Shown: in pieces, positions 26,319-35,362 of the stretch
How positions within the stretch are numbered: position 1 is the stretch's first letter
How the letters are laid out: every line of letters begins with the position of its first letter
From: Asticcacaulis excentricus CB 48
GTDB taxonomy: Bacteria; Pseudomonadota; Alphaproteobacteria; Caulobacterales; Caulobacteraceae
Length of the DNA: 64,000 bases
Assembly (NCBI RefSeq): GCF_000175215.2
Contig: NC_014817.1
Coordinates: forward strand, 276,501-340,500
Direction: 5' to 3'
The notes under the pieces: generated by a model
The model's database searches: none
What the model saw: only the letters and a program-made list of their open reading frames with translations
What the model was told of the DNA's origin: nothing
Program-made: the position numbers and the translations under genes

Positions 26319-27365
26319 TTATCTTGATTTATTCGTCAACAAGCTCGCATCGCCATACGAAAAGAAGCGATACCCGCTGTTGATGGCGTGTGCATAGGCC
26401 GCCTTCATAGCTTCGGTGCCGGCGAAGGCACAGACCAGCATGAACAGGGTCGATTTCGGCAGATGGAAATTGGTCCACAGCATATCGGCGGAGCGCACCG
26501 GCACGCCCGGCGTGATGAAGATGTCGGTGTCGCCGCTGAACGGATGGATGCGGCCATCGGCGTCGCAGGCGCTTTCGATCAGGCGCAGGGCGGTGGTGCC
26601 GATGGCGATGATGCGGCCTCCGGCAACGCGGGCAGCATTGATGCGGGCAGCCGAGTCGGCTGACACGACGCCGAATTCGGCGTGCATCCTGTGGTCTTTG
26701 GTGTCTTCCACCTTAACCGGCAGGAAGGTCCCGGCACCAACGTGCAGGGTGACTTCTTCGAACAGCACCCCCTTGTCCCGCAACGCTTGCAGCAGTTCCG
26801 GCGTGAAATGCAGCCCGGCGGTCGGGGCGGCGACGGAGCCTTCGTCACGGGCAAAGACCGTCTGATAGTCGCTTTTGTCCTGCTCATCCTCCGGACGTTT
26901 GGAGCGGATATAGGGCGGCAGCGGCATCCCACCCAGTCGGTGCAGACCGTTCAATACCTCAGACGCCGCCTGCTCGAAGCGCAAGACATAGACGCCGTCT
27001 TCGTCTTTTGACAGGACACGGGCGCTGAGGTCGTCGAAACGCAGGGTGTCGCCTTCGCGGATGCGGCGGCCGGGTTTCAGAAAGGCTTGCCAACGCTGGC
27101 CATCCAGCGACTTGATCAGGGTGGCCTCGAACGCCACCGTCTGGCCCTCGCGCACACGGGTGCCTTTGAGTTGGGTCGGCAGGACGCGCGTATTATTGAT
27201 AACCAGCAGGTCACCGGCCTTCAGAAGCGACGGCAGATCACCGACGCGCCAGTCTTCGCGCACAACACCATCGACGCGCAGCAGGCGGGCGGCCTCGCGC
27301 GGGGTGACAGGACGAAGTGCGATGCGATCCTCAGGTAGGTCAAAATCGAAATCGGAAACCTTCAT
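26319..27365 (-). CDS. queA: SAM:tRNA ribosyltransferase-isomerase
   Basis: Transfers the ribosyl moiety of SAM to preQ1-modified tRNA, forming epoxyqueuosine. At 348 residues it is full length. Typical motifs are FDFDLPEDRIALRP at the N-terminus, GDLLVINNTRVLPTQL, YQTVFARDEGSVAAPTAGLHFT and FITPG...LWTNFHLPKSTLFMLVCAFAG. With queC, queE and tgt nearby this gives most of the late queuosine pathway, although not in one operon. Confidence 0.97.
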   Translation of the reverse strand: MKVSDFDFDLPEDRIALRPVTPREAARLLRVDGVVREDWRVGDLPSLLKAGDLLVINNTRVLPTQLKGTRVREGQTVAFEATLIKSLDGQRWQAFLKPGRRIREGDTLRFDDLSARVLSKDEDGVYVLRFEQAASEVLNGLHRLGGMPLPPYIRSKRPEDEQDKSDYQTVFARDEGSVAAPTAGLHFTPELLQALRDKGVLFEEVTLHVGAGTFLPVKVEDTKDHRMHAEFGVVSADSAARINAARVAGGRIIAIGTTALRLIESACDADGRIHPFSGDTDIFITPGVPVRSADMLWTNFHLPKSTLFMLVCAFAGTEAMKAAYAHAINSGYRFFSYGDASLLTNKSR

Positions 27366-27411
27366 GCCTGCTTAAAAGGCGATTGCGACCCAAAAAGCAA
27401 GAGCGCTCAAA

Positions 27412-27834
27412 TCAAGACGCGCGCGGCGTGTCTTGGGCAGCGGCGGGGGTCTCCTTGCCTTCGATCCAGTTTTCACCGTCGATCATCTCGGCAAAGATAC
27501 GGATGACGCGGGTGGGGAAGGTGGCGGGATAGGCCTTGGCACGCGCCAGAACCAGCGGGTCCTGACTGATGATGGCCACCTTACGCCCCATATCTCGACC
27601 GTGTGCAATGGTGGCCCATTCGCGCGCCAGCCGCCCCAGTTCCTCAAACGGCACGAAACCCTCAAAGCGGCGCATGTCGATAATGATGTCGTAAAGCCAG
27701 ACCTCGCCCACGGTTTCGAGATAACGCGCGATGCCGTTGACGATCTCCTGACCGTCCAGATCACCGATATAGCGAATAGTGATGCGTTTCTGTTCGTCGT
27801 TCTGTGAGAAATTCAGGCGGGAGCGCGGGGGCAT
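27412..27834 (-). CDS. Conserved hypothetical protein, possible STAS/SpoIIAA-like fold
   Basis: A 140-residue soluble protein. The alternation of strands and helices (RITIRYIGDLDGQEIVNGI, WLYDIIIDMRRFEGFV, RKVAIISQDPLVLARAKAY, RVIRIFAEMIDGENWI) looks like the SpoIIAA/STAS-like family that carries lipid or anti-sigma-antagonist roles; the assignment is by pattern only. It lies between queA and ppiB on the same strand, beyond the ppiB terminator. Confidence 0.75.
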   Translation of the reverse strand: MPPRSRLNFSQNDEQKRITIRYIGDLDGQEIVNGIARYLETVGEVWLYDIIIDMRRFEGFVPFEELGRLAREWATIAHGRDMGRKVAIISQDPLVLARAKAYPATFPTRVIRIFAEMIDGENWIEGKETPAAAQDTPRAS

Positions 27835-27894
27835 GGGAGATGGCTCCGTGGTTGTTATGTCCTGTGTTAACTTAGCGTCACCTTGTTCGTAAAC

Positions 27895-27924
27895 AAAAAA
27901 CCGGCCGGACAGGTGTCCGACCGG
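27895..27924 (-). terminator. Rho-independent terminator of ppiB
   Basis: On the minus strand CCGGTCGGACA, a 2-nt loop and TGTCCGGCCGG form an 11-bp stem with one mismatch, followed by TTTTTTGTTT. Confidence 0.88.
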
Positions 27925-27951
27925 TGGGCTTTACAGGGTAACCGACACGCC

Positions 27952-28419
27952 TCAGGCGGCGTCAGCGGCGACCTTGAAGCTGACGATCTTGCCCGGCGCG
28001 CGCGGCGGCTCTCCCTTGGGCAGGGCATCGACGTGTTCCATGCCTTCTGTCACTTCACCCCAGACGGTGTATTGGCCATCGAGGAAGCGGGCATCGGCAA
28101 AGCAGATGAAGAACTGGCTGTCGGCCGAGTCGGGGTTTTGCGAACGCGCCATCGAGCAGACGCCGCGCACGTGCGGCTCACGCGAAAACTCGGCCTTCAG
28201 CTTCTTGCCCGAACCGCCATAGCCCTGACCTTCCGGGTCGCCGCCCTGAGCCATGAAGCCCGGAATGACGCGGTGGAAGACGATACCGTCATAGAAACCC
28301 TGACGGCACAGTTCCTTGATGCGGGCGACGTGATTGGGGGCGAGGTCGGGGCGCAGCTTGATACGCACGTCACCGCTTTCCAGCGTCAGGATGAGGGTGT
28401 TTTCCAGATCTTCGGACAT
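27952..28419 (-). CDS. ppiB: Peptidyl-prolyl cis-trans isomerase, cyclophilin type
   Basis: A 155-residue cytosolic cyclophilin. The catalytic Arg region is FHRVIPGFMAQGGDP, and SQFFICFADARFLDGQYTVWGEV is the second family block. No signal peptide is visible. The ATG at MSEDLENT is used since upstream codons show no family-like sequence. The gene ends at a strong terminator. Confidence 0.95.
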   Translation of the reverse strand: MSEDLENTLILTLESGDVRIKLRPDLAPNHVARIKELCRQGFYDGIVFHRVIPGFMAQGGDPEGQGYGGSGKKLKAEFSREPHVRGVCSMARSQNPDSADSQFFICFADARFLDGQYTVWGEVTEGMEHVDALPKGEPPRAPGKIVSFKVAADAA

Positions 28420-28477
28420 GGGGGCTCCAATTGAGGTTTGCGGCTGAAATAGGCTATTCGTCGGGCTTTGACAAATC

Positions 28478-28849
28478 CTATCCGGTGCATTCCGCCGGCT
28501 TTTGCTCGTCCGGCCCGTAAAGTGCGCAGGATCGTTTGATCTCATCTTCGATCATCGGGCAAGGGTTCTGGACGTTGCAGGGCGGGTGCGTGGCCGGGCT
28601 GACGGCGCGGCAGCGCTGCACCAGCTTCTCGGCTTCGAGTTGGCCTTTTTCTTCCAGACAGGTGGCGGTTGAGGCGCTTTTGGGGTTCAGCGTCGGTTCG
28701 GCATAGGCCAGAGGCGCTTCGGAGGCATCGACAGCGGCCACGGATTCGGCGGTGGCGTAGGACTGATCCTCTTCGCTGACGGCCACGGGCTTGCAGGCCC
28801 CTAAGGCCGCGGCGATCAGAACAGGGACGAGCAGGGGCGTCAGGCGCAT
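28478..28849 (-). CDS. Small predicted lipoprotein
   Basis: A 123-residue protein with signal peptide and lipobox LGAC (lipidated Cys about residue 19), then an acidic Ala/Ser/Glu-rich stretch. The C-terminal part has five cysteines (CLEEKG, QRCRAV, PCNVQNPCP, SCALYGP), probably disulfide-bonded in the periplasm. No family is recognised. AGGAG six bases before the ATG supports the start. It is divergent from rlmE. Confidence 0.75.
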   Translation of the reverse strand: MRLTPLLVPVLIAAALGACKPVAVSEEDQSYATAESVAAVDASEAPLAYAEPTLNPKSASTATCLEEKGQLEAEKLVQRCRAVSPATHPPCNVQNPCPMIEDEIKRSCALYGPDEQKPAECTG

Positions 28850-28938
28850 GAGGGGCTCCTTTTGCGGCCGACCGTACAGGCCCGGCCATAAAGGCAAAAT
28901 GATTTTCCGTGTGCGACAAAACCCGTTATAGACACCCC

Positions 28939-29655
28939 ATGAGTAACGACACCCCCGAAGAACCGCGCCGCCGCATGGTCAAGCCGCCCGCAGGCGGCAA
29001 CCTGTCCGGTCGCGCCAAGGGCCACACGGCGGTCAAAACCGCAAAGCAGCGCACGCAGTCTTCTGCCAAATGGCTGGAGCGGCAACTGAACGACCCCTTT
29101 GTGCAGAAGGCCAAGGCCGAGGGCTGGCGCTCGCGCGCCGCCTTTAAGCTACAGGAAATCGACGACCGCTTTCACATCCTCAAGCGCGGTGCGCGCGTGG
29201 TCGATCTCGGCTGCGCACCGGGCGGCTGGGTGCAGATGGCCCAGTCGCGCGGCGCGGCGCACGTGGTGGGGGTGGACCTGCTGCCCGTCGATCCCATTCC
29301 CGGCGCCGACATGATCGAAGCCGACTTCACCGATCCAGCCATTCCGGCGCGGCTGATGGAGATGATGGGCGATAAGCCGGACGTGGTGCTGTCCGATCTG
29401 GCGCACAATACGGTCGGCCACCGTCAGACCGACCACCTCAAGATCATGGGGCTTCTGGAACTGGCGTCGGATTTCGCGCTGGACAATCTCAAGCCCGGCG
29501 GAGCGTTCGTCGCCAAGGCCTTTCAGGGCGGTGAGACGGAGCATCTGCTGCTCAAGCTGAAACTCGCCTTCCGCGATGTGAAGCACTTCAAGCCGAAGTC
29601 GAGCCGGGCGGATTCGTCAGAAATCTACATCGTGGCGCAAGGGTTCAAAGGGTAG
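28939..29655 (+). CDS. rlmE: 23S rRNA (uridine-2'-O)-methyltransferase
   Basis: FtsJ/RrmJ family enzyme that methylates U2552 of 23S rRNA in the large subunit. It has 238 residues. The SAM site is VDLGCAPGGWVQ. The catalytic K-D-K-E set can be placed in the RSRAAFKLQEI lysine, LSDLAHNT aspartate, VAKAFQGGE lysine and the SSEIYIVA glutamate. A basic N-terminal extension (about 40 residues, PRRRMVKPPAGG) is typical of alphaproteobacterial RlmE. Confidence 0.96.
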   Translation: MSNDTPEEPRRRMVKPPAGGNLSGRAKGHTAVKTAKQRTQSSAKWLERQLNDPFVQKAKAEGWRSRAAFKLQEIDDRFHILKRGARVVDLGCAPGGWVQMAQSRGAAHVVGVDLLPVDPIPGADMIEADFTDPAIPARLMEMMGDKPDVVLSDLAHNTVGHRQTDHLKIMGLLELASDFALDNLKPGGAFVAKAFQGGETEHLLLKLKLAFRDVKHFKPKSSRADSSEIYIVAQGFKG

Positions 29656-29729
29656 GGGTTCAAAGGGTAGGAACCATATTGCCTCTTTAGCCCGCCCCGC
29701 CCGAAATGCCGGGCAGAAGAGGGCGCACG

Positions 29730-30068
29730 ATGAGACGATTGAAGACGATAGCTCTGACCGTTCTGGCGGTTCTGACCGTGGCGGTGCTGGGCTGGGCGAC
29801 GATACCGTACTGGAGCCACGGGCAAGCGGTGGTCGAAGTCACCGGCACGACTACGAAACGTGAAGGCGGCAGAGACGTCTATCTGGTCTTCACTTCCTCC
29901 GGCACCTTTCGCAATACGGACAGTCTCCACTATCTGAAGTTCGACTCTTCCGATCTTCAGGGCAAGCTGAACCGGCCCGCTCGCTACCGCATAAACTATT
30001 ATGGTTTTCGTGTTCCTGTGTTATCTCTGTACCGAAATATAACCACGGCCGAACCGGCTGATCAGTAA
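29730..30068 (+). CDS. DUF1523 family protein
   Basis: A 112-residue protein with an N-terminal membrane anchor (IALTVLAVLTVAVLGWATIPY). The periplasmic domain has VTGTTTKREGGRDVYLVFT, FRNTDSLHYLKFDSSDLQ and YRINYYGFRVPVLSLYRNI, matching the DUF1523 pattern. Function is unknown. It lies 74 bases downstream of rlmE and 19 bases upstream of the phasin gene, so all three could share a transcript. Confidence 0.8.
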   Translation: MRRLKTIALTVLAVLTVAVLGWATIPYWSHGQAVVEVTGTTTKREGGRDVYLVFTSSGTFRNTDSLHYLKFDSSDLQGKLNRPARYRINYYGFRVPVLSLYRNITTAEPADQ

Positions 30069-30087
30069 GCGTACCACAAGGAAACGA

Positions 30088-30567
30088 ATGACCAGATTAC
30101 CGCTTAATCCGTTCTTTGCCTGGACGTCTCTGGCGCTCAAAAGTTCGGAAATGCTGATGGCTTCGGCGGAGGTCATCACCCACCGCGTCAACCGCATGGC
30201 CAATGCCGACGCTATCCCCAGTGCGGAGGATCAGCGCGAATTCACCCTGATGGGGCAGGAAAAGCTCGAAGCCGGAACCGAATCGCTGATGGCGATGAGC
30301 CAGTACTGGATGCGCCTCAACCAAGAGGTCAGCACACAGGCCTTTCACAACATGATGGACATGGGCCACAGCCTGACCGCGCTGGCCACCAGCCGTTCAG
30401 CGGCAGAGGCCCTGACGCATCAGGCGCGGCTGGCCGACAGCGTGATGCGCGGCGTTAATCACGCTGCCGATCTGTCCGGCAAGGCGGCGGCGCTTACCGA
30501 GCATGGCCTGAAACCGGTGCATAGCCGTGCCGTGGCCAATGCCAAGCGTCTGAAAAAACGCAAATAA
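30088..30567 (+). CDS. Phasin family protein
   Basis: A 159-residue helical, Met/Ala-rich protein (SSEMLMASAEVITHRVNRM, EKLEAGTESLMAMSQYW, NQEVSTQAFHNMMDM). Phasins coat polyhydroxyalkanoate granules; this form occurs in Caulobacterales. It ends with a basic tail (AKRLKKRK). Its stop is one base from the stop of the convergent metallophosphatase gene. Confidence 0.75.
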   Translation: MTRLPLNPFFAWTSLALKSSEMLMASAEVITHRVNRMANADAIPSAEDQREFTLMGQEKLEAGTESLMAMSQYWMRLNQEVSTQAFHNMMDMGHSLTALATSRSAAEALTHQARLADSVMRGVNHAADLSGKAAALTEHGLKPVHSRAVANAKRLKKRK

Positions 30568-30568
30568 C

Positions 30569-31633
30569 TCAATCCGCGTCCGGGCCCGGCGTCGCACGGC
30601 CCGGTACTTCGCCGGTCAGCAGGCCGCGTGAGGTGAGGGGCTGCGCCCTAGATAGGTCGATGCTAACCGTGGTCACATCGCGCACGCCCCAGCTTTTGTC
30701 CTTGTCCGATCCGGCATCGCCCGCCGCGTTCAGCCGCCACAGATTGCCGGCCTTGTCCGACGGGCTGTCGCCGGGCAGGTCGCCCTGCGTCAGGGTAAAG
30801 GGCGAGGTGTCACCGTGGATCAGAAAGACCGGCTTGCCGAAGGCGCGGCTTTCACGGATCAGGGCCACCCGCACCGGCAGGAAGCCGTCGCACAGGCGCT
30901 TGTCGTCGGCGACCACGTCGTGACAGGGGACAAAGCGCGCCTCAGCCTTTTGATTGAACATATCGGCCTGCGTGGCGACGATGACCGCGGCGGCACCGCG
31001 TTTGCGGGCATGGGTAAAGGCGGCTTTCAGCCAAATGATATTGCGAGTGTCGCGCGCATCGGCAGCGCTGGCCGCCACACTTAAATCGTCGCCCATGACC
31101 AGATCACGGCCATTATTGGTACCGACCACATTCAACGTCACCACAACGAAACGCCCGTAATCGAAGCGGGCATTTTCCGGCATGTCCGCCTGTTGCGCAT
31201 AGTGCCACTTACCGTCGCTGACCGGCGGCGTGGCAAAGAAGCGCTGACGCAGGCCCTCCAGCCTTTGCAATTCGGAGAATTTGTGCCCTGTCGCCGGATC
31301 ATCCTTACGGTCGCAGTCGGTCCATTCGTTATCGCCGGGCGTGTAAAAGACCGGAATGGGCTTGAGATCAGACAGCAGGCGGGCAAAGGCCGCATCCGGC
31401 GGGCCGCAGACTTCGCCGCCCGACTGCGTATCGCCGACGTGCAGGATAAAGGGAGGCGTTTGCGCTTTCACTGCCGGTATCGCCTGAGCCAGCATGGCGC
31501 GGTCTGTATCGTCATAGGGCGTGTCATTGATGACGACGAAATCGACCCGCGCCGGTGAGGCGGCGGGGAGCAGGGCGCAGCCGCTCAAACTGGCGGACAG
31601 GGCAAGGGCCGCAATGATCGACAGACGCTTCAT
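30569..31633 (-). CDS. Calcineurin-type metallophosphoesterase, predicted lipoprotein
   Basis: A 354-residue protein with signal peptide and lipobox LSGC (Cys about 20). The metallophosphatase fold is indicated by VINDTPYDD, LHVGDTQSGG, TPGDNEWTDC and PVFLIHGDTSPF, which would supply the metal-binding Asp, Asn and His residues. It is probably anchored in the periplasm. Substrate unknown. The GGAGG five bases before the ATG fixes the start. Confidence 0.85.
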   Translation of the reverse strand: MKRLSIIAALALSASLSGCALLPAASPARVDFVVINDTPYDDTDRAMLAQAIPAVKAQTPPFILHVGDTQSGGEVCGPPDAAFARLLSDLKPIPVFYTPGDNEWTDCDRKDDPATGHKFSELQRLEGLRQRFFATPPVSDGKWHYAQQADMPENARFDYGRFVVVTLNVVGTNNGRDLVMGDDLSVAASAADARDTRNIIWLKAAFTHARKRGAAAVIVATQADMFNQKAEARFVPCHDVVADDKRLCDGFLPVRVALIRESRAFGKPVFLIHGDTSPFTLTQGDLPGDSPSDKAGNLWRLNAAGDAGSDKDKSWGVRDVTTVSIDLSRAQPLTSRGLLTGEVPGRATPGPDAD

Positions 31634-31694
31634 CAGTACCTCCGGAAGTCTCCGCAGGCTAATCCGCCTCTGTGACAGATACAAGAAACAGGAA

Positions 31695-31838
31695 TTAAAC
31701 CGCCAGCTTCAGCTTCAGGCGGTGGGCTCGCATCATCGTCTTAAATCGCGCCTGACGGAAGAAAGCGGTCAGCCCATAGGACAGTTCCACCAGCCAGCAG
31801 GCGATGCAATACTCGGTGCGGATTTTCAACTGGCTCAT
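31695..31838 (-). CDS. Possible 47-residue hypothetical protein
   Basis: A short frame with an ATG start, a central hydrophobic run (YCIACWLVELSYGLTAFF) and a basic C-terminus (MMRAHRLKLKLAV). It lies between the metallophosphatase and guaB regions, and GACACCCCC precedes the ATG without a clear ribosome-binding site. It could be a small membrane-associated protein or chance. Confidence 0.3.
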   Translation of the reverse strand: MSQLKIRTEYCIACWLVELSYGLTAFFRQARFKTMMRAHRLKLKLAV

Positions 31839-32065
31839 GGGGGTGTCTTTCAGACGAGGCAGACAGATAGGGGCGGGCAGACAAGTGGACCGCTGTGGAT
31901 AGCTTAACCGTAAAGGCTGAACAGGCCGCCAACAAACACGGTTAAGCAAAGGTTTGCCGTGTTGATACGCGCGTCTGAAACAATATTTCCCCAAAAGTGA
32001 CGCGCCCCCTCTTTACGCGGCGCGGCGTTTCGCTTAAGCCCAACCCGCAAAATGGAGAGTCCCTT

Positions 32066-33523
32066 ATGGATATACGCGAAGGCCTAACCTTCGACGACGT
32101 TTTGCTGGAGCCCGGTCCCTCGGACGTGGTGCCCACTCAGGTCGATACGAAGACCCGCTTCACCCGCACCATCAAACTCAACATCCCGCTGGTCTCATCG
32201 GCGATGGACACCGTGACTGAGGCACGTCTGGCTGTGGCTATGGCGCAGGCCGGGGGTCTGGGGATCATCCACCGCAACCTGTCGAATGAGCGTCAGGCCG
32301 AGGAAATCCGCGAAGTGAAGCGTTACGAGTCGGGCATGGTCATCAATCCGGTGACTATCCATCCCGAAACGACGCTCAGCGAAGTGCGTGACATCATCGC
32401 GCGGCGCCATATTTCGGGCTTCCCGGTGGTCGAGCGTGACACCAATAAGCTGGTCGGCATACTGACCAACCGCGACATCCGCTTCGAAACCGACGGCTCA
32501 AAGACCGCAGCCGATCTGATGACGCGCGACGCCCTGATCACTGTGACCGAGGGCGTCAATCAGAACAAGGCGCGTGAGTTGATGGCGCTGCACCGCATTG
32601 AGCGCATCATCGTCGTCGATGACGCCTATCGCGCCGTCGGCCTGATCACCGTCAAGGATATGGAAAAGGCGCAGGCCTATCCCACAGCGGCCAAGGACGA
32701 GTCCGGTCGCCTGCTGGTCGGGGCCGCCTCAACCGTCGGCGATGCGGGCTATGAGCGCTCGCAATTCCTGATCGACGCCGGGGTGGACGTGCTGGTCATC
32801 GACACGGCGCATGGCCACTCGTCGCTGGTCGGGCAGGCGGTTGAGCGCCTTAAGCGCGAATACAACCACGTTCAGATCGTTGCGGGTAACGTCGCCACCT
32901 ATGAGGCGACGCGCGCCCTGATCGATGCCGGGGCCGATGGCGTAAAGGTGGGGATCGGGCCGGGCTCGATCTGCACCACGCGCATGGTTGCCGGTGTCGG
33001 CGTGCCGCAATTGACCGCTGTGGCCGACTGCGTGCGCGCCGCCAGAGACACGGGCGTGCCCATCATCGCCGATGGTGGTATCAAGCTGTCGGGCGATCTG
33101 GCCAAGGCCATTGCCGCCGGGGCTTCGACGGCCATGCTGGGGTCGATGTTCGCGGGCACCGAAGAAGCGCCGGGCGAGATCATCCTATATCAGGGCCGCT
33201 CCTATAAGTCCTATCGCGGCATGGGCAGTGTCGGGGCCATGGCCCGCGGCTCGGCCGACCGCTATTTCCAGAAGGACGTGCAGGATTCGATGAAGCTGGT
33301 GCCGGAAGGCATCGAGGGTCAGGTGCCGTACAAGGGCCCTATCGCGCCGGTCATCCATCAGTTGGTGGGCGGCCTGCGCGCCTCGATGGGCTATGTCGGC
33401 GCCCCGACCATCGAAGAGTTCCAGAAGCGGGCGAAGTTTGTGCGCATCACGAATGCGGGCCTGCGCGAAAGCCACGTCCACGACGTGATGATCACGCGCG
33501 AAGCCCCCAACTATCGCCAGTAA
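32066..33523 (+). CDS. guaB: Inosine-5'-monophosphate dehydrogenase
   Basis: NAD-dependent oxidation of IMP to XMP, the committed step to GMP. It has 485 residues with a TIM-barrel interrupted by two CBS domains (about 95-205: MVINPVTIHP..., LMTRDALITV...). The catalytic cysteine is in GPGSICTTRMV, and the mobile flap is in YRGMGSVGAM. GGAGAG precedes the ATG. guaA, the next pathway step, lies 1.8 kb downstream, past two unrelated genes. Confidence 0.98.
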   Translation: MDIREGLTFDDVLLEPGPSDVVPTQVDTKTRFTRTIKLNIPLVSSAMDTVTEARLAVAMAQAGGLGIIHRNLSNERQAEEIREVKRYESGMVINPVTIHPETTLSEVRDIIARRHISGFPVVERDTNKLVGILTNRDIRFETDGSKTAADLMTRDALITVTEGVNQNKARELMALHRIERIIVVDDAYRAVGLITVKDMEKAQAYPTAAKDESGRLLVGAASTVGDAGYERSQFLIDAGVDVLVIDTAHGHSSLVGQAVERLKREYNHVQIVAGNVATYEATRALIDAGADGVKVGIGPGSICTTRMVAGVGVPQLTAVADCVRAARDTGVPIIADGGIKLSGDLAKAIAAGASTAMLGSMFAGTEEAPGEIILYQGRSYKSYRGMGSVGAMARGSADRYFQKDVQDSMKLVPEGIEGQVPYKGPIAPVIHQLVGGLRASMGYVGAPTIEEFQKRAKFVRITNAGLRESHVHDVMITREAPNYRQ

Positions 33524-33535
33524 GGGAGTGCGGGC

Positions 33536-33925
33536 ATGACGGTGGAATTACAGGTTCTGGTCTTTGCCGCCCTGTGGGGCGTGGCTCAGACCCTTATCGC
33601 TGCCGTCGCGCCCGCCTTCAAACCGGGTTATTTCCAATGGAACGCCAGTCCGCGCGACGAAGCGTTTGATATTGGTCCCGCCGCTGGGCGGATGCGTCGC
33701 GCCTATCAGAACTATCTGGAGACCTTCCCGTTTTTCGCGGTAATCGTTATTGCCTTGGCTTTTGCGGGTAAGTCGAACGACATTTCGCGGCTGGGGGCCC
33801 ATATCTATCTGCTGGCGCGTGTCGCCTATTTTCCGGCCTATGCCCTGGGCACCAAGCTGCGCAGTGCCTTTTACCTGCTCTCGCTGGTGGGTATCGGCAT
33901 GTGCGTCTGGACCTGTTTTGCGTAA
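33536..33925 (+). CDS. MAPEG family membrane protein
   Basis: A 129-residue protein with four hydrophobic helices and the MAPEG features NYLETFPFFAVIVIALAF and RVAYFPAYALG. Members are glutathione-dependent or related membrane enzymes; bacterial forms of this subgroup are uncharacterised. It starts 12 bases after guaB and 9 bases before the methyltransferase, so it is likely in the guaB transcript. Confidence 0.88.
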   Translation: MTVELQVLVFAALWGVAQTLIAAVAPAFKPGYFQWNASPRDEAFDIGPAAGRMRRAYQNYLETFPFFAVIVIALAFAGKSNDISRLGAHIYLLARVAYFPAYALGTKLRSAFYLLSLVGIGMCVWTCFA

Positions 33926-33934
33926 GGATAAAGA

Positions 33935-35224
33935 GTGACCCCCGCCGCCCGTCTGCAAGCCGCTTCCGATATTCTCGACCTTCTGAGCAAGACGCGCCGT
34001 CCGGCCGAAGAGGTGCTGAAGGACTGGGGCCGCAATAACCGCTATGCCGGGTCAAAGGACCGCCGCGCCATTGCCGATAAGGTCTATCAGTGTCTGCGTG
34101 CGCGCGAACGCTTGTCTTTTGCAATGGATTCTTCGGCGGGCCGTGCGCTGGTGCTGGGGGCGCTGCACTTCCTTGACGGCGTAAGCCTTTCCGAGATCGA
34201 CGACCTCTATACCGGCGAAGGCTATGCCCCGCCAAAACTGTCAGTTGCGGAACGCAAGCGACTGGAGGCTGGGGATGGTGAAGCGCCCGAATGGCTGGAA
34301 TCCGGTTTGCCGGCTTTCGTCGTTGAGCGTCTTAAAAGCGTCTATGGCGACGACTGGCTAAAAGAGGCCGAGGCCCTGATGCTGCCGCGAGCGCCCATCG
34401 ACCTGCGCGTCAATGGCGACCGCGCGCCGCTGATCGCCGGGCTGGAAATGCTGGGCTATAGGCCTGAACCGACGCCGTTTTCCGCTTTTGGCGTGCGTCT
34501 GCCCGCCGATCCGCCGCCGAATGTGCGCGCGCTGCCAGCCTTCCGGCAGGGTACGATCGAAATTCAGGATGAAGGCTCTCAACTGGCGGGTTTTCTCGCC
34601 GGGGCTATGCCCGGCATGACGGTGGTCGATTATTGCGCCGGGGGCGGCGGCAAGACTTTGGCTCTGTTGCAAGCCATGCAGGGTGAGGGCCGTTTGATCG
34701 CCTCGGACGTCGAAAAGACGCGCCTCAACAATATAAAGCCGCGCCTGACCCGCGCCGGTCTGGAGGCGGAATTGCGCCAGCTCGGCCCGGACGGCGAGGG
34801 TATGGAAGACCTTGAGGCACAGGCGGATCTGGTGCTGGTCGATGCGCCGTGTTCTGGTTCAGGCGTTTGGCGTCGCCGGCCCGAAACCGCGCACAAGCTG
34901 CAAGAGCAAGAGGTGGCGCGCCTGCATGAATTGCAAAGCGCCATCCTGCACCGCGCCTCGCGTCTGGTGAAGCCGGGCGGGCTTTTGGCCTATGCCACCT
35001 GCTCGATCCTGCCGGACGAAAACGAGATGACCGCCGACCGCTTCGAAGCCGACCACCCGTGGTTTACACCACGGCCGGTCGCCGAAGCGCTGGACAGCGC
35101 CGCAGTTACGCCCGAAGGCGCAGAGACATTGAAAAATATTGCGCAGGGACATCGCCTGCGCCTCAGCCCCGGAACCAGTCACACGGACGGGTTCTTTGTT
35201 TCGCTATACCGGCGCAAGCCGTAA
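33935..35224 (+). CDS. RsmB/NOP family RNA m5C methyltransferase
   Basis: SAM-dependent methyltransferase modifying cytosine-5 in rRNA. It has 429 residues from a GTG start. An N-terminal NusB-like helical region is followed by the Rossmann domain: DYCAGGGGKTLALLQ (SAM loop), VDAPCSGSGVWRRRPE (motif IV with PCS cysteine) and ATCSILPDENEM (motif VI with catalytic TCS cysteine). The exact target (for example C967 of 16S as in RsmB) is not certain from sequence. Confidence 0.92.
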   Translation: MTPAARLQAASDILDLLSKTRRPAEEVLKDWGRNNRYAGSKDRRAIADKVYQCLRARERLSFAMDSSAGRALVLGALHFLDGVSLSEIDDLYTGEGYAPPKLSVAERKRLEAGDGEAPEWLESGLPAFVVERLKSVYGDDWLKEAEALMLPRAPIDLRVNGDRAPLIAGLEMLGYRPEPTPFSAFGVRLPADPPPNVRALPAFRQGTIEIQDEGSQLAGFLAGAMPGMTVVDYCAGGGGKTLALLQAMQGEGRLIASDVEKTRLNNIKPRLTRAGLEAELRQLGPDGEGMEDLEAQADLVLVDAPCSGSGVWRRRPETAHKLQEQEVARLHELQSAILHRASRLVKPGGLLAYATCSILPDENEMTADRFEADHPWFTPRPVAEALDSAAVTPEGAETLKNIAQGHRLRLSPGTSHTDGFFVSLYRRKP

Positions 35225-35232
35225 GAAAGGTC

Positions 35233-35339
35233 GGTAACCACAGATTACACAGATCACACAGATTGGACGCTTCGCGCCGAGAATGCAAAGAATTTTCGTC
35301 CGACTCTTAATCTGTGTAGTCCGTGTAATCTGTGGTTCC
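35233..35339. repeat. 107-bp element with 31-bp imperfect terminal inverted repeats
   Basis: The left arm starts GGTAACCACAGATTACACAG and continues to GATT at 35,264. The right arm (35,309-35,339) is its complement with a few mismatches. The 44-base centre contains no start codon of note. It lies between the methyltransferase and guaA genes. It looks like a MITE-like or folded RNA element and may act on guaA mRNA. Confidence 0.7.
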
Positions 35340-35362
35340 AAAACCCAAAGAAAGACCGACGC

